A stretch of 64,000 bases of DNA from Eubacteriaceae bacterium (GTDB taxonomy: Bacteria > Bacillota > Clostridia > Peptostreptococcales > Anaerovoracaceae), in assembly GCA_902362435.1 (NCBI GenBank), contig CABIWW010000004.1:110134-174133 (forward strand), given 5' to 3'. Positions 44,706-56,507 of the stretch are shown piece after piece. Below the pieces are notes generated by a model. The model was not told the DNA's origin, ran no database searches, and saw only the letters and a list, made by a program, of their open reading frames with translations. Each line of letters begins with the position of its first letter. Positions within the stretch are counted from its first letter, which is position 1. The translations under genes were made by a program, and so were the position numbers.

Positions 44706-45362
44706 TCAGTGAGTCAGTCTGTATTTAAGTCCCAGGATATGCTCACTCTTGACTCCGTACGAATCAAGATATGCATACCTGATGTTTCTGTTCACTCCTC
44801 TGAAAAAGATCTCCATTTCGACTGCAGGTCTGAGGAATATTATACTTTTCACAGGCTTTATCGTCCCTCTGCGCCCGAAAGTCCTGTACATGACCTTCAT
44901 CTGAATGAACTCCTCAACAAATTCAGTAGCCTTTCTTTCAGACATCTCGCTTTTTATTATCGTCCAGTCGTCTTCTGCAAAGTCTTTTCGCTCGAGAGGA
45001 AGATCTCCGCTCTCCTTCTCATCGTACTGCATGCAGTGTTTTTCATTGAGGTCACATATTATGTGCACTTGCCCGCTGCGTTTAGCCTTCAGCAGTCCCT
45101 TGCCGCCGACTTCATAATCATATACGAAGTATCCATACGGCACCCACACATCTCTTAAAGTGCCTACATCGACTTTATTCACAGGCTTTCCGAAGAAGCT
45201 GCCCTGAAGCTTTTTAAGCTTGGCATCGATGCTTTCCTGGCGATCCGCAACGACCGGCATATAATATGCCATGCTGCTTTTACCCGACTTTTTCTTAGGA
45301 GCCGCTGCCTGTTTCTCTTCAGTTTTCTGTTTATTTATAGTTTCTTTAAGTTTTTTCATCAT
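44706..45362 (-). CDS. Unrecognised 218-residue protein
   Basis: I do not recognise this family. The first 30 residues are Lys/Gln/Ala-rich and look disordered (KKLKETINKQKTEEKQ). The rest is a mixed alpha/beta soluble domain with no signal peptide or membrane helix. It contains aromatic-rich WVPYGYFVYDYEVGGKGLL, a Cys pair about 10 residues apart (ICDLNEKHCMQYD) and basic RTFGRRGTIKPVKS. The start ATG lacks a clear ribosome site. Codon use is like the neighbours. It is a single gene with a ~300-nt intergenic region upstream and the SSS gene downstream. Confidence 0.75.
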   Translation of the reverse strand: MMKKLKETINKQKTEEKQAAAPKKKSGKSSMAYYMPVVADRQESIDAKLKKLQGSFFGKPVNKVDVGTLRDVWVPYGYFVYDYEVGGKGLLKAKRSGQVHIICDLNEKHCMQYDEKESGDLPLERKDFAEDDWTIIKSEMSERKATEFVEEFIQMKVMYRTFGRRGTIKPVKSIIFLRPAVEMEIFFRGVNRNIRYAYLDSYGVKSEHILGLKYRLTH

Positions 45363-45605
45363 CCATCACCATTTAATATCAGCTTTGCTGCTGATTCAAT
45401 TAGTTACAATTTGAATATATCACACCGTATTTTATAAGTATATGTTACAGGTACTAATTAATTAATGAATATTATGTGCTTGTTAATTTTCAGTGATCAG
45501 TGCGTGAAGTCTCTGCATGCTGCAAACTGGCGCAAACCAGGGTTCTTGCAGTATTGCACCACACCGTATCATCACACTCCTATATATTTCCATGGGCCGT
45601 GAAAC
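45363..45605. other. Intergenic region between the unknown gene and hppA
   Basis: The gap totals 308 nt including the hppA terminator. It holds an AT-rich stretch (45410-45485) suited to a promoter for the unknown gene, but no clear -35/-10 pair. A nested hairpin lies at 45520-45551 (6-bp outer and 4-bp inner helices around CGCAAA). I see no coding capacity. Confidence 0.4.
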
Positions 45606-45606
45606 A

Positions 45607-45637
45607 AAAACAGCTGTCTGCATATGCAGACAGCTGT
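45607..45637 (-). terminator. Terminator of hppA
   Basis: A perfect 28-nt palindrome (45610-45637) is followed on the minus strand by five Ts, a G and three Ts, about 35 nt after the hppA stop. Confidence 0.88.
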
Positions 45638-45670
45638 GATGCTTGTCCTTATTTGATCCACCAGCTCTGA

Positions 45671-47698
45671 CTAGAACAGTGAAGTAAGAAGTCCGCCGAT
45701 CTGTACGAACAGTGGTGCGAATACCAGTGATACGATAGTCATCAGCTTGATAAGGATATTGATCGAAGGACCGGAAGTATCCTTGAACGGATCTCCTACA
45801 GTGTCTCCAACAACTGCAGCCTTGTGAGGATCTGATCCCTTGCCGCCGAAGTGACCTTCTTCGATGTACTTCTTAGCATTGTCCCATGCTCCGCCGGCAT
45901 TTGCCATCATGAGAGCCATGAGAACACCTGATGATAAAGCGCCGCCCAGCATTCCGCCGAGTGATGCAGGTCCTAATACGATACCTACAACCAGTGGTGC
46001 AAGTACAGCCATGAGACCAGGAACGATCATTTCCTTCAGAGCAGCCTGAGTTGAGATATCAACGCAGTGTGCATAGTCAGGCTTTGAAGTTCCTTCGAGT
46101 ATTCCCTTGTCTGATCTGAACTGTCTTCTAACTTCTTCGATCATCTGGTTAGCAGCTTTTCCTACAGAATTCATAGTGAACGCTGAGAACAGGAACGGAA
46201 GCATTGCTCCGATGAACAGTCCGATAACTACTAACGGATCGAGCAGGTCTACTGCTGAAAGCTGTGTAACCTGTGCATATGATGCGAACAGAGCCAGAGC
46301 TGTAAGTGCTGCAGAACCGATAGCGAATCCCTTACCGATAGCTGCTGTAGTGTTACCTACTGAGTCGAGCTTGTCAGTGATCTCTCTTACGCTGTCAGGA
46401 AGCTCTGACATCTCAGCGATACCGCCGGCATTGTCAGATACAGGACCGTAAGCGTCTACTGCTACAGTCATTCCTGTAGTTGAAAGCATACCTACTGCTG
46501 CGAGTGCGATTCCGTACATTCCAGCTGTGTAGTAAGCAACGAATATACCTACTGCGATGCAGATGATCGGCCATAATGTCGACATCATACCAACGCCGAG
46601 ACCGCTTATTATAGTAGTTGCGGAACCAGTCTGTGACTGTTCTGCGATCTTCTTAACTGATTTGTAGTCTCCTGAAGTGTAGATCTCAGTGATCTTACCG
46701 ATAGCAACGCCGACTACCAGACCTGCGATGATCGCGATCGAATAATTGAACGATCCGAGCATTACCTTTGACAGGATGATAGTTGCGATAATAACGATTA
46801 TACTTGCTACATATGTACCCATGTTAAGAGCGTTTGCAGGGTTTTTGCCTTCCTTGCCTCTTACCATGAATATACCGATAACTGATGAAAGGATGCCTAT
46901 ACCTGAAAGGATAAGCGGGAATATTGCAGCAGTAGTCTCGTCGAATAAACCGCCTGAATTAGCTGCAGCAACAGCAGCAAGTGTAACTGCTGAAATGATC
47001 GATCCAACATATGATTCGAACAGGTCTGAACCCATACCTGCAACGTCACCTACGTTGTCGCCTACGTTGTCAGCGATAACTGCAGGGTTTCTAGGATCGT
47101 CTTCAGGGATACCTGCTTCTACCTTACCTACAAGGTCCGCACCAACGTCAGCAGCCTTAGTGTATATACCGCCGCCTACACGTCCGAACAGAGCCATCGA
47201 TGATGCACCGAAACCGAATCCGGTGATGCATTCAGTTACTGTAGCGAGATCGAGTACACAGATAACAACGCCAAGTCCTAAAAGTCCGAGACCTGATACA
47301 GCCAGTCCCATTACAGCTCCTGATCTGAATGCGATCTTGAGCGCTTTGTTCATGCCTGATTCCTGAGCTGCATTTGCAGTTCTTACGTTACCGAGTGTAG
47401 CGACCTTCATTCCGAAGAATCCTGCCAGTACTGACAGCAGCGCTCCTACTACATACAGAATAGCTGTAGTAACGCTCTGCAGGCCGAATCCTATGAGCAG
47501 TGCCAGAACGACGATTACGATCGCCATGATCTTGTACTCTCTCGTAAGGAATGCCATAGCGCCTTCTCTTATGTATCCGGCGATTTCCTTCATTCTGTCA
47601 TTTCCTTCATCAGCCTTAGCTATCCATGAAGCCAGACCGATCGCAACAACAAGTCCGATTGCCGCTGCAATTACGGAAACAATTGCAATAACGTTCAT
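45671..47698 (-). CDS. hppA: Membrane-bound ion-pumping pyrophosphatase, K+-dependent type
   Basis: Couples PPi hydrolysis to Na+ and/or H+ export. About 675 residues with roughly 16 helices. It has the substrate loops [41 protein letters not shown] and [14 protein letters not shown]. Around residues 449-458 [10 protein letters not shown] has Ala where K+-independent enzymes have Lys, marking the K+-stimulated class. That class can pump Na+ or H+, and the sequence read here does not decide. The ATG at 47698 has GGGGAGG 10 nt upstream. Its codon bias (GCT, GGT, AGA, ATC) suggests high expression. Confidence 0.96.
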   Translation of the reverse strand: MNVIAIVSVIAAAIGLVVAIGLASWIAKADEGNDRMKEIAGYIREGAMAFLTREYKIMAIVIVVLALLIGFGLQSVTTAILYVVGALLSVLAGFFGMKVATLGNVRTANAAQESGMNKALKIAFRSGAVMGLAVSGLGLLGLGVVICVLDLATVTECITGFGFGASSMALFGRVGGGIYTKAADVGADLVGKVEAGIPEDDPRNPAVIADNVGDNVGDVAGMGSDLFESYVGSIISAVTLAAVAAANSGGLFDETTAAIFPLILSGIGILSSVIGIFMVRGKEGKNPANALNMGTYVASIIVIIATIILSKVMLGSFNYSIAIIAGLVVGVAIGKITEIYTSGDYKSVKKIAEQSQTGSATTIISGLGVGMMSTLWPIICIAVGIFVAYYTAGMYGIALAAVGMLSTTGMTVAVDAYGPVSDNAGGIAEMSELPDSVREITDKLDSVGNTTAAIGKGFAIGSAALTALALFASYAQVTQLSAVDLLDPLVVIGLFIGAMLPFLFSAFTMNSVGKAANQMIEEVRRQFRSDKGILEGTSKPDYAHCVDISTQAALKEMIVPGLMAVLAPLVVGIVLGPASLGGMLGGALSSGVLMALMMANAGGAWDNAKKYIEEGHFGGKGSDPHKAAVVGDTVGDPFKDTSGPSINILIKLMTIVSLVFAPLFVQIGGLLTSLF

Positions 47699-47740
47699 TT
47701 TGATGATACCTCCCCCTCGTACTCCGGCATCCACAATTAT

Positions 47741-47763
47741 AAGAGGCGTCAGTGACACCTCTT
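47741..47763 (-). other. Hairpin in the hppA 5' leader
   Basis: An 8-bp stem with one G·U pair and a 7-nt loop lies about 43-65 nt before the hppA start. No T tract follows, so it is more likely leader structure than a secG terminator. Confidence 0.4.
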
Positions 47764-47835
47764 ATTATCAGACATGCAAAAGCACGAATTATTAAATTAA
47801 TAATTAAAGACAATAATTATATATTCTCAAGCCAT

Positions 47836-48069
47836 CTACTTTTCGACAGCTACAAGAATCAGCGAAAGCACGATAAACAACACTGCTGTGACTGCCGATA
47901 TCTTGCTTAAAATAGCATCGTAACCCTGGCTCTTTCTCTTGCCGAAAAGCTGTTCAGCCCCTCCGCCTATCGAACCTGACAGACCGTCACTGTTGCTCGA
48001 CTGCAGCAGAATCGTTATTATTAAAATCACACTTGCTATTGCAAGCACTATTTTCAGAGCTATTCCCAT
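47836..48069 (-). CDS. secG: Preprotein translocase subunit SecG
   Basis: Small accessory subunit of the SecYEG channel. The 77 residues comprise an N-terminal helix (about 3-21), QSSNSDGLSGSIGGGAEQLFG with the typical Gly/Ser-rich loop (shortened here to the family core SDGLSGSIGGG), and a second helix (about 55-73). GAGGAGG precedes the ATG. It is downstream of eno, as in many Firmicutes, but rnr, usually next, is displaced by about 8 kb. Confidence 0.93.
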   Translation of the reverse strand: MGIALKIVLAIASVILIITILLQSSNSDGLSGSIGGGAEQLFGKRKSQGYDAILSKISAVTAVLFIVLSLILVAVEK

Positions 48070-48149
48070 TTTTGATCCTCCTCATATATTAACCATTTGA
48101 GTGTATCACAGTGCCTGCAAAAAATCAATGATTTTGATGTCGGCGCATG

Positions 48150-50224
<2,075 letters not shown>

Positions 50225-51409
50225 TTACTTTTCCTCCAAACATGATATCCCCGGCAGATCCTTACCCTCGAGGAACTCGAGTGAAGCTCCGCCTCCTGTT
50301 GAAATATGTGTCATTTTATCTGCAAGACCGAACTGCTCTACAGCTGCCGCCGAATCACCGCCTCCGATTATCGTGACAGCGCCGCTTGATGCGAGGGCTT
50401 CTGCTATGGCTTTCGTTCCTGCTGCAAAATTCGGCATTTCGAACACTCCTGCGGGTCCGTTCCATACCACAGTCTTCGCTTCTGCAATCGCAGTCTTGTA
50501 AAGTTCTACTGTCTTAGGACCGATATCCATGCCCATCATGTCGGCAGGGATACTGTCTCTGTCGAATACTCCGCTCTCACTGTCGTTGTCGAACTCTTTC
50601 GCGCATACGGTATCCACAGGGAGCAGCAGCTTGACTCCTGCGTCCTCGGCCTTTTTCATGAGCTCCTTCGCCAGATCGATGCTTTCCTCGTCAAGGATCG
50701 ACTTGCCGATCTCATATCCCATAGCCTTGAAGAATGTGTAGCTCATTCCTCCTCCGATTATAAGGGAATCTACTTTCTTGAGCAGATTTTCTATCACAGG
50801 TATCTTGTCTCCGACCTTTGCGCCTCCCATGATGGCAAGGAAAGGCCTCTGCGGATCTTCCAGAGCGTCGCCGAGGAACTTGACTTCCTTTTCGATCAGG
50901 AATCCCGATACGCTAGGCATATATTTTGCGAGCCCTGCAGTCGAGCAGTGAGCTCTGTGCGCCGTACCGAAAGCATCGTTCACGAATATATCTCCCAGCG
51001 ATGCGAGCTCTCCGGTGAACGGTTCCTCATTCTTCGTTTCCTCTTTCCTGTATCTTACGTTTTCAAGCAGCATCACCTGCCCCGGCTTGAGTTCATCAGC
51101 CTTTGCGCGGACACTGTCGTCAACCACGACATCAGACGCTGCGAAAACAACATCCATACCGAGAAGCTGTGCCAGTCTGTCAGCTACTGGTTTAAGAGAA
51201 AACTCAGGCTTCGGTTCTCCTTTCGGTCTGCCCATATGAGACATCAGTATGACTTTCGCATCATTTTCTATCAGGTATTTTATGGTCGGCAGTGCAGATG
51301 TTATCCTTATATCATCTGTTATCACGCCATCCTTCATCGGTACATTGAAATCGCATCTCACAAGTACGCGTTTACCTGAAACATCAATATCTTTAACAGT
51401 TTTTTTCAT
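50225..51409 (-). CDS. pgk: Phosphoglycerate kinase
   Basis: Makes ATP from 1,3-bisphosphoglycerate. The 394 residues contain [14 protein letters not shown] near 17, [40 protein letters not shown] and the C-terminal nucleotide-site [13 protein letters not shown]. The ATG at 51409 with AAGGAAGG 8 nt upstream is the real start; in-frame codons further upstream lack a ribosome site and are not conserved. Confidence 0.98.
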   Translation of the reverse strand: MKKTVKDIDVSGKRVLVRCDFNVPMKDGVITDDIRITSALPTIKYLIENDAKVILMSHMGRPKGEPKPEFSLKPVADRLAQLLGMDVVFAASDVVVDDSVRAKADELKPGQVMLLENVRYRKEETKNEEPFTGELASLGDIFVNDAFGTAHRAHCSTAGLAKYMPSVSGFLIEKEVKFLGDALEDPQRPFLAIMGGAKVGDKIPVIENLLKKVDSLIIGGGMSYTFFKAMGYEIGKSILDEESIDLAKELMKKAEDAGVKLLLPVDTVCAKEFDNDSESGVFDRDSIPADMMGMDIGPKTVELYKTAIAEAKTVVWNGPAGVFEMPNFAAGTKAIAEALASSGAVTIIGGGDSAAAVEQFGLADKMTHISTGGGASLEFLEGKDLPGISCLEEK

Positions 51410-51454
51410 TTGAAAACCTTCCTTTTCCACTCCGGCAGCTTCAACTTCAACGAC

Positions 51455-51483
51455 CGACAGCCGGCACAAAATGTCGGCTGTCG
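51455..51483 (-). other. Hairpin between gap and pgk
   Basis: A perfect 9-bp GC-rich stem with an 11-nt loop, 21 nt after the gap stop and without a T tract. Such hairpins in glycolytic operons often mark mRNA processing or 3'-end protection of the gap message. Confidence 0.55.
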
Positions 51484-51503
51484 ATTTGATATCATATTAT
51501 TTA

Positions 51504-52520
51504 TTATGCGTTATCCACGCTGTACATATGCTTGATCAGTTCAAGAACCTTTGTGGAGTAACCGTATTCGTTGTCATAGAATGCGATCAGCTTGAAGAAC
51601 TTGTCGTTAAGCTGTATACCTTCTCTCGCATCGAATATCGAAGTGTGCGGATCTCCGATGAAATCGCTCGAAACGACCTCATCATCGACATACTCGATAA
51701 CGCCCTTCATAGCGCCTTCAGATGCTTCCTTCACCTTTCTGCAGATCTCTTCGTAGCTTGCTGATTTCTTCAGCTGTATGTTAAGGTCGATGACCGAAAC
51801 ATCATTAGTAGGAACACGGTAAGCGATACCTGTCATCTTTCCTACCATCGACGGGATAACCAGACCTACAGCCTTTGCAGCACCTGTGCTTGTAGGAATG
51901 ATGTTGCCGAATGCCGATCTTCCCGTTCTCCAGTCTTTCTGTGAACGCGCGTCAACGACCTTCTGCTTTGCTGTAGCAGCATGTATAGTCGACATAAGAC
52001 CCTGCTCGATGCCCCAGTTGTCTTCGATTACTTTTGCCAGAGGTGCCAGGCAGTTAGTAGTGCATGAAGCATTTGAAACGATCGTCATATCTTTTGTATA
52101 TTCTTCATGGTTTACACCCATAACGAAAGTAGGCGTAGTCTTGTCCTTTGCAGGAGCTGTGATGATAACCTTCTTTGCGCCCTGGTTGATATGTACCATT
52201 GCCTTTTCCGTAGTGTTATATGCACCTGTTCCTTCAACGATGTACTCTGCACCGCATGCATCCCAAGGGATATTCGAAGCATCGCTTTCGCTGTAAACAG
52301 GGATCTTCTTTCCGTCAATGATCAGTCCGTCATCGTATACCCCAAGCTCTTTCGGAAAACGTCCAAATACTGTATCGTACTTCAGCATGTATACCATGTA
52401 TTCTTTGTCAGCGTTACGAACATTGATACCTGCGATCTCGATCTCAGGCATGTCCATTGCTGCGCGAATAACCACACGCGAAATACGACCAAAGCCGCTT
52501 ATTCCGATTTTAATTGCCAT
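51504..52520 (-). CDS. gap: Glyceraldehyde-3-phosphate dehydrogenase (phosphorylating, NAD-type)
   Basis: Glycolytic oxidation of GAP. The 338 residues have the NAD-binding [16 protein letters not shown], the catalytic Cys in [16 protein letters not shown] near 153-160, [11 protein letters not shown], and a C-terminal [14 protein letters not shown]. In the first motif GRISR replaces the common GRIGR. AGGAGG with 9 nt spacing precedes the ATG. No cggR repressor gene precedes it; rpoN lies 60 nt upstream in the same direction. Confidence 0.97.
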   Translation of the reverse strand: MAIKIGISGFGRISRVVIRAAMDMPEIEIAGINVRNADKEYMVYMLKYDTVFGRFPKELGVYDDGLIIDGKKIPVYSESDASNIPWDACGAEYIVEGTGAYNTTEKAMVHINQGAKKVIITAPAKDKTTPTFVMGVNHEEYTKDMTIVSNASCTTNCLAPLAKVIEDNWGIEQGLMSTIHAATAKQKVVDARSQKDWRTGRSAFGNIIPTSTGAAKAVGLVIPSMVGKMTGIAYRVPTNDVSVIDLNIQLKKSASYEEICRKVKEASEGAMKGVIEYVDDEVVSSDFIGDPHTSIFDAREGIQLNDKFFKLIAFYDNEYGYSTKVLELIKHMYSVDNA

Positions 52521-52580
52521 TTTTAAATTCCTCCTAAAAATACCACTAAGTTTAATTCATTTATATCAATCTTTAAAAGA

Positions 52581-54044
52581 TCAATAACGTCTTCGTTTGG
52601 ATGAGGAGAGTATGTTCAGCTCATCCCTGTATTTTGCCACGGTCCTTCTGGAAATACTGATGCCTTTGTCCTCAAGCATCTTTACCATGGCCTGGTCGCT
52701 GTACGGCGATTTCGGATCCTCGCTGTCAACGATCTCTTTTATGAATTCCTTTATGCTGTTCGACGAGATGCCTTCTCCATCGCTTCCTGACACGCCTGCC
52801 GAGAAGAAATACTTTATTTCGAATACGCCCTTCGGACACTGCAGATATTTACCGTTTATCGAACGCGACACCGTGGATTCATGTATCCCCAGCTCTTCCG
52901 CTATATCCTTGAGGGTCAGTGTCTTCAGATACTTGCTTCCTTTATCCAGGAACTCCTTCTGATGCCGGACTACTGCAGTCACTACATTATATATGGTCTG
53001 TTTTCTCTGCTCTATGCTCTTGATCAGCCACATTGCAGAATTCACTCTGTCTGAAAGATATTCCGACAGCTTTTCATCCTTCTCCGCCTGGTGCATCAGT
53101 TTGCTGTAATACGAACTCACCATGAGACGAGGCGCACTGTTTTCATTGACAGTCACCACATATTCATCGTCAACTCTTTCGACTATGACATCCGGCACGA
53201 TATACTTCGTATCGCCCTGTGATGCGAAAAGCCTGCCGGGTTTCGGCTCGAGAGTGCGGATAATGTCGCTCATCTCCTGCACATTCTGCGGAGATATACC
53301 CATGTCCTTTGCAATGACTCCGAATCTGCTGTTTGCCAGCTCTTCCAGATGCTCGTTGATCACTTTTTCAAAGATATCCGTAAGCTGACCGGTCTGTCTG
53401 AGCTGTATGATCAGACATTCCGCCAGATTCCTGGCACCCACGCCGATCGGATCGAATCCGTGTATCACTTCCAGGACTTCCTCGACCTTATCCTCCGGAG
53501 CATCTGTCGCCTTTGCTATCTCCTGTATGGTCGAAGTCATATAACCGTTTTCATCAAGAGACTCTATTATGTATTTGCCGACTTTAAGACATGCCTTCTT
53601 GCTGTACGCGAGCTGAAGCTGGAACAGCAGATGTTCCGGCAGAGTAAGATCCGAAGACGTGTACTGCTCGTACGCATTCTCCTTTTCTTCCCCGTTGCGG
53701 TCTTCCCACTGTCTGTAGCTTATATCGTCATACTGTCTGTCTTTTATGTATTCTTTCCAGTCAAAATCATCGTCCTTGCGGCTGGATGCACTTTCCCTCT
53801 TATCCATCATCGGTTCTTCCTGACGCTCGGCAGTGCTGTTTTCGCTGCTGTCACGCCCCGGATTCTCTGGTGCATCTCCATGTGCCTGTTCAAGGACAGG
53901 ATTCGCCAAAAGTTGCTCCTGCACATACGAATCGAGTTCCTGCGTATTGAACTGCAGGATCTGGATCGCCTGTATAAGCTCAGGAGTCATTACCAACTTT
54001 TGAGACTGCTCAATTTTTAAATCATAACCAAGTCTCATACTCAT
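52581..54044 (-). CDS. rpoN: RNA polymerase sigma-54 factor
   Basis: Alternative sigma factor needing AAA+ activators, often for amino-acid catabolism or levanase-type genes in Firmicutes. The 487 residues have a Gln/Leu-rich region I (about 1-55), an acidic region II, the core-binding region III (about 110-300), a helix-turn-helix DIAEELGIHESTVSRSINGKY near 380 (shortened core ELGIHESTVSR) and the RpoN box ISRRTVAKYRDELNI at the C-terminus. GAGGT lies 9 nt before the ATG. Its target activators are not in this window. Confidence 0.97.
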   Translation of the reverse strand: MSMRLGYDLKIEQSQKLVMTPELIQAIQILQFNTQELDSYVQEQLLANPVLEQAHGDAPENPGRDSSENSTAERQEEPMMDKRESASSRKDDDFDWKEYIKDRQYDDISYRQWEDRNGEEKENAYEQYTSSDLTLPEHLLFQLQLAYSKKACLKVGKYIIESLDENGYMTSTIQEIAKATDAPEDKVEEVLEVIHGFDPIGVGARNLAECLIIQLRQTGQLTDIFEKVINEHLEELANSRFGVIAKDMGISPQNVQEMSDIIRTLEPKPGRLFASQGDTKYIVPDVIVERVDDEYVVTVNENSAPRLMVSSYYSKLMHQAEKDEKLSEYLSDRVNSAMWLIKSIEQRKQTIYNVVTAVVRHQKEFLDKGSKYLKTLTLKDIAEELGIHESTVSRSINGKYLQCPKGVFEIKYFFSAGVSGSDGEGISSNSIKEFIKEIVDSEDPKSPYSDQAMVKMLEDKGISISRRTVAKYRDELNILSSSKRRRY

Positions 54045-54121
54045 CTTTTAAATACCTCGATTTACATTATAGCATATCGCTGTTTTTTTGTCAGTGCCTA
54101 CCATATAAATTTTGGTTCCAA

Positions 54122-54598
54122 TTATTTCAGATCCGGGAAACCAAGCTGCCTCAGAGCCTCAAAAAGAATGATGTTCACCGAATTCGCAAGGTTCAGCGAC
54201 CTGAGTCTCGTATCCCTGCTCATCGGTATCCTGATCGCGTTCTCGCTGTGTTCCGCTATAAAAGGCCGCGGCAGCCCTGCCGTCTCTCTTCCGAACAGGA
54301 TCATGTCTTCATCCCGGAATTCTACATCTGTATATATATGTCCGCCTTTCGTCGTCGCCAGGAACATCCTTCTGTCTCCGCCCCCGTACTCTGCCATGAA
54401 TTCGTCCAGGCTTTCGTGGACCTGCAGCTTTACGAACGGCCAGTAATCGAGTCCCGCTCTCTTGAGGCTCTTGTCATCTATGGAAAATCCCAGCGGTTTC
54501 ACAAGGTGCAGGACCGTGCCCGTCGCTGCACAGCTTCTAGCTATGTTGCCTGTGTTAGGCGGGATCTCCGGTTCAACAAGTACTACGTGTATAGCCAT
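54122..54598 (-). CDS. trmL: tRNA (cytidine(34)-2'-O)-methyltransferase TrmL
   Basis: SPOUT methyltransferase modifying the wobble base of tRNA-Leu isoacceptors. About 158 residues, the usual length: VLVEPEIPPNTGNIARS (about 5-21), the knot motifs LFGRETAGLP and IPMSRDTRLRSLNLANSV. The ATG at 54598 with AAGGAAAG upstream marks the family start; an upstream in-frame extension of 37 codons has no conserved content. It lies upstream of rpoN in the same direction, with 77 nt between. Confidence 0.94.
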   Translation of the reverse strand: MAIHVVLVEPEIPPNTGNIARSCAATGTVLHLVKPLGFSIDDKSLKRAGLDYWPFVKLQVHESLDEFMAEYGGGDRRMFLATTKGGHIYTDVEFRDEDMILFGRETAGLPRPFIAEHSENAIRIPMSRDTRLRSLNLANSVNIILFEALRQLGFPDLK

Positions 54599-54715
54599 TT
54601 CTTTCCTTCTTTCTAACATTTTTCTAACATCGGATATGATCACCGCGGACACATGTCGCGCCCGGCATTCTGTATATCGTATCTGCGGATCGACAAAAAT
54701 CGACCACATTTTATT

Positions 54716-54744
54716 ATTTTACTTGCTTGCCGTAAAAAGTTCAA
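54716..54744 (-). promoter_or_regulatory. trmL promoter
   Basis: Minus strand TTGAAC (54739-54744), a 17-nt spacer and TAAAAT (54716-54721). It implies a leader of about 110 nt. It lies in the 309-nt divergent gap between trmL and hom, where I otherwise see only weak promoter-like sequence for hom (TATAAT at 54866-54871). Confidence 0.6.
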
Positions 54745-54907
54745 TATGTTAAATCCAGTAGCGCATTCGTATGTTTTCCGGCAGGCACACACTGCGATTT
54801 TGCAAAAACACGATTTCTCCCCGCCCGAAGGCAAAAAAATTGCAGACAAACGTCGAAATTTATTATATAATCAGTGTTGATCGTTGAATTCAGTGGAGGA
54901 TAATATA

Positions 54908-55882
54908 ATGAAAACAATCAAAATCGGATTACTCGGTATGGGAAACATAGGTACCGGAACATACAAGACTCTGGAAATGAACAGACCGGAAATAGAATCT
55001 ACAGTTGATGCAAAAGTAGAGATCGTAAAGATCCTCGAAAGAGATACTGAACGCGACAGAGGCATCGCTGTACCAAAGGAGAAGTTCACATCGGATCCCG
55101 ACGAAATATTCAAGGATCCTGAAATAGATATCGTTATCGAGCTTTTAGGCGGTATCGAACCTGCAACGACATTCATGCTCACAGCAATGGAAAACGGCAA
55201 GCATGTCGTTACAGCAAACAAGGCTGCTATCGCAGCAAACTATCACAAGCTCATGGACACTGCAAAGGCAAACAACGTGGCATTCAGATTCGAAGCCAGC
55301 GTAGGCGGCGGCATCCCTATCCTGGGAACGCTCACAGGTCCGCTCAGAGCTAACAAATTCGAAGAAGTTCTCGGAATCCTCAACGGGACCACGAACTACA
55401 TACTCACTATGATGACTCAGGAAGGCCTCGACTACGACACAGCCCTCAGGGACGCACAGGCGCAGGGCTTTGCAGAAGCAGATCCTACAGCTGACGTCGA
55501 AGGTATCGATGCTGCAAACAAGCTAACGATACTCATGGCTCTGATGTTCGATAAATACGTCGCTCCTCAGGACATCCCTACTACAGGCATAACTCAGATC
55601 ACCAAGGAAAAGATCGAGGAAGCGCGAGCAAACAACTGCACGATCAAGCTGATCGCACATGCCAAAAAGCTTGAAAACGGCGAAGTGGAATACGAAGTAA
55701 AGCCTATGAACATGGATAACAGCCACCCGCTCGCAAGCATCAACAAGGAATTCAACGCTGTGTTCGTAAAGGGCAATGCAGTTGACGATGTGATGTTCTA
55801 CGGAAAAGGCGCAGGTCCTCTTCCTACGGGAAGCGCAGTTCTCGGTGACGTCATCGATATCGCAAAGAACGTAATGAAATAA
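54908..55882 (+). CDS. hom: Homoserine dehydrogenase (short form without ACT domain)
   Basis: Reduces aspartate semialdehyde to homoserine for threonine and methionine synthesis. The 324 residues cover the NAD(P)-binding domain (GLLGMGNIGTGTYKTL, 7-22) and the catalytic domain with GILNGTTNYILT, AEADPTADVEGIDAANKL and YGKGAGPLPTGSAV. The C-terminal ACT domain found in ~430-residue Firmicutes enzymes is absent, so feedback inhibition by threonine via ACT is not expected. GGAGG 8 nt before the ATG at 54908 sets the start. It is not in an operon with thrC/thrB here. Confidence 0.95.
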   Translation: MKTIKIGLLGMGNIGTGTYKTLEMNRPEIESTVDAKVEIVKILERDTERDRGIAVPKEKFTSDPDEIFKDPEIDIVIELLGGIEPATTFMLTAMENGKHVVTANKAAIAANYHKLMDTAKANNVAFRFEASVGGGIPILGTLTGPLRANKFEEVLGILNGTTNYILTMMTQEGLDYDTALRDAQAQGFAEADPTADVEGIDAANKLTILMALMFDKYVAPQDIPTTGITQITKEKIEEARANNCTIKLIAHAKKLENGEVEYEVKPMNMDNSHPLASINKEFNAVFVKGNAVDDVMFYGKGAGPLPTGSAVLGDVIDIAKNVMK

Positions 55883-55905
55883 ACTCGCTATAAAATACGA
55901 ATACG

Positions 55906-55935
55906 ATATGGGGCATTACTGTCCCATATTTAATG
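55906..55935 (+). terminator. Probable terminator after hom
   Basis: A 7-bp stem (55906-55912 with 55923-55929) and 10-nt loop run into a short T-rich tail. A weak terminator candidate. Confidence 0.5.
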
Positions 55936-55977
55936 TTTAGATGTGCAGAGCACAAAACCTAACTACAGGAGGTCAAA

Positions 55978-56472
55978 ATGACTTTATTTGAAGAATGGAA
56001 GAATCTGATCGAAAATCAGACCGAAGACTCATTTCCGGAATTCTGGAAAGAGTACAGCGAAGCCGAAACAAAGCTTTACAGCGACATCCTCGACAATCCT
56101 GAGGAAAAGATCAGCGGCACATTAGGCGAGCTGGCAGCAAAACACGAAGTGAGACCTGTCATCTACATGGGATTTCTGGACGGCATCGACAGCAGTCTGA
56201 AGAACAGCAATGATTTTGAGAACTTTGACGAAAACTCGGAAGTCGAGATCGAGATCGAACCCGAAACACTGTTCTACAACATGCTCGCAGCCGGAGCAGA
56301 CTACCTCTACGGACTTCCGCAGTGGACCGACATCCTCGGCGAAGAAAAAATGACTGAGATAGCTAAAAAATACAAGAAATCCAAGACAGTCGTAAAAGGC
56401 AAGAAAATCGGAAGAAACGAGCCTTGTCCATGCGGCAGCGGCAAGAAATACAAGCACTGCTGCGGCAGATAG
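55978..56472 (+). CDS. SEC-C motif protein
   Basis: 164 residues, acidic (Glu/Asp-rich), with a mostly helical N-terminal domain of unknown family (about 1-135). It ends in a SEC-C zinc-binding motif, [17 protein letters not shown], with Cys-x-Cys and Cys-Cys ligands. The same motif ends SecA, where it binds SecB and ribosomes; stand-alone SEC-C proteins are poorly characterised. CAGGAGG precedes the ATG. It is a single gene between hom and the convergent nth. Confidence 0.85.
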   Translation: MTLFEEWKNLIENQTEDSFPEFWKEYSEAETKLYSDILDNPEEKISGTLGELAAKHEVRPVIYMGFLDGIDSSLKNSNDFENFDENSEVEIEIEPETLFYNMLAAGADYLYGLPQWTDILGEEKMTEIAKKYKKSKTVVKGKKIGRNEPCPCGSGKKYKHCCGR

Positions 56473-56507
56473 GACGACCTTCAGGAGATATCATCATATC
56501 AAAAATA

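Noticed and set aside
50225..51469. Longer pgk start at 51469
   Set aside because: The extra 20 codons are not conserved, while the ATG at 51409 has a good ribosome site. The intergenic hairpin also lies just upstream.
54122..54709. Longer trmL start at 54709
   Set aside because: The 37-codon extension has no family content and would begin at the predicted transcription start, whereas the ATG at 54598 has a ribosome site and family-typical start.
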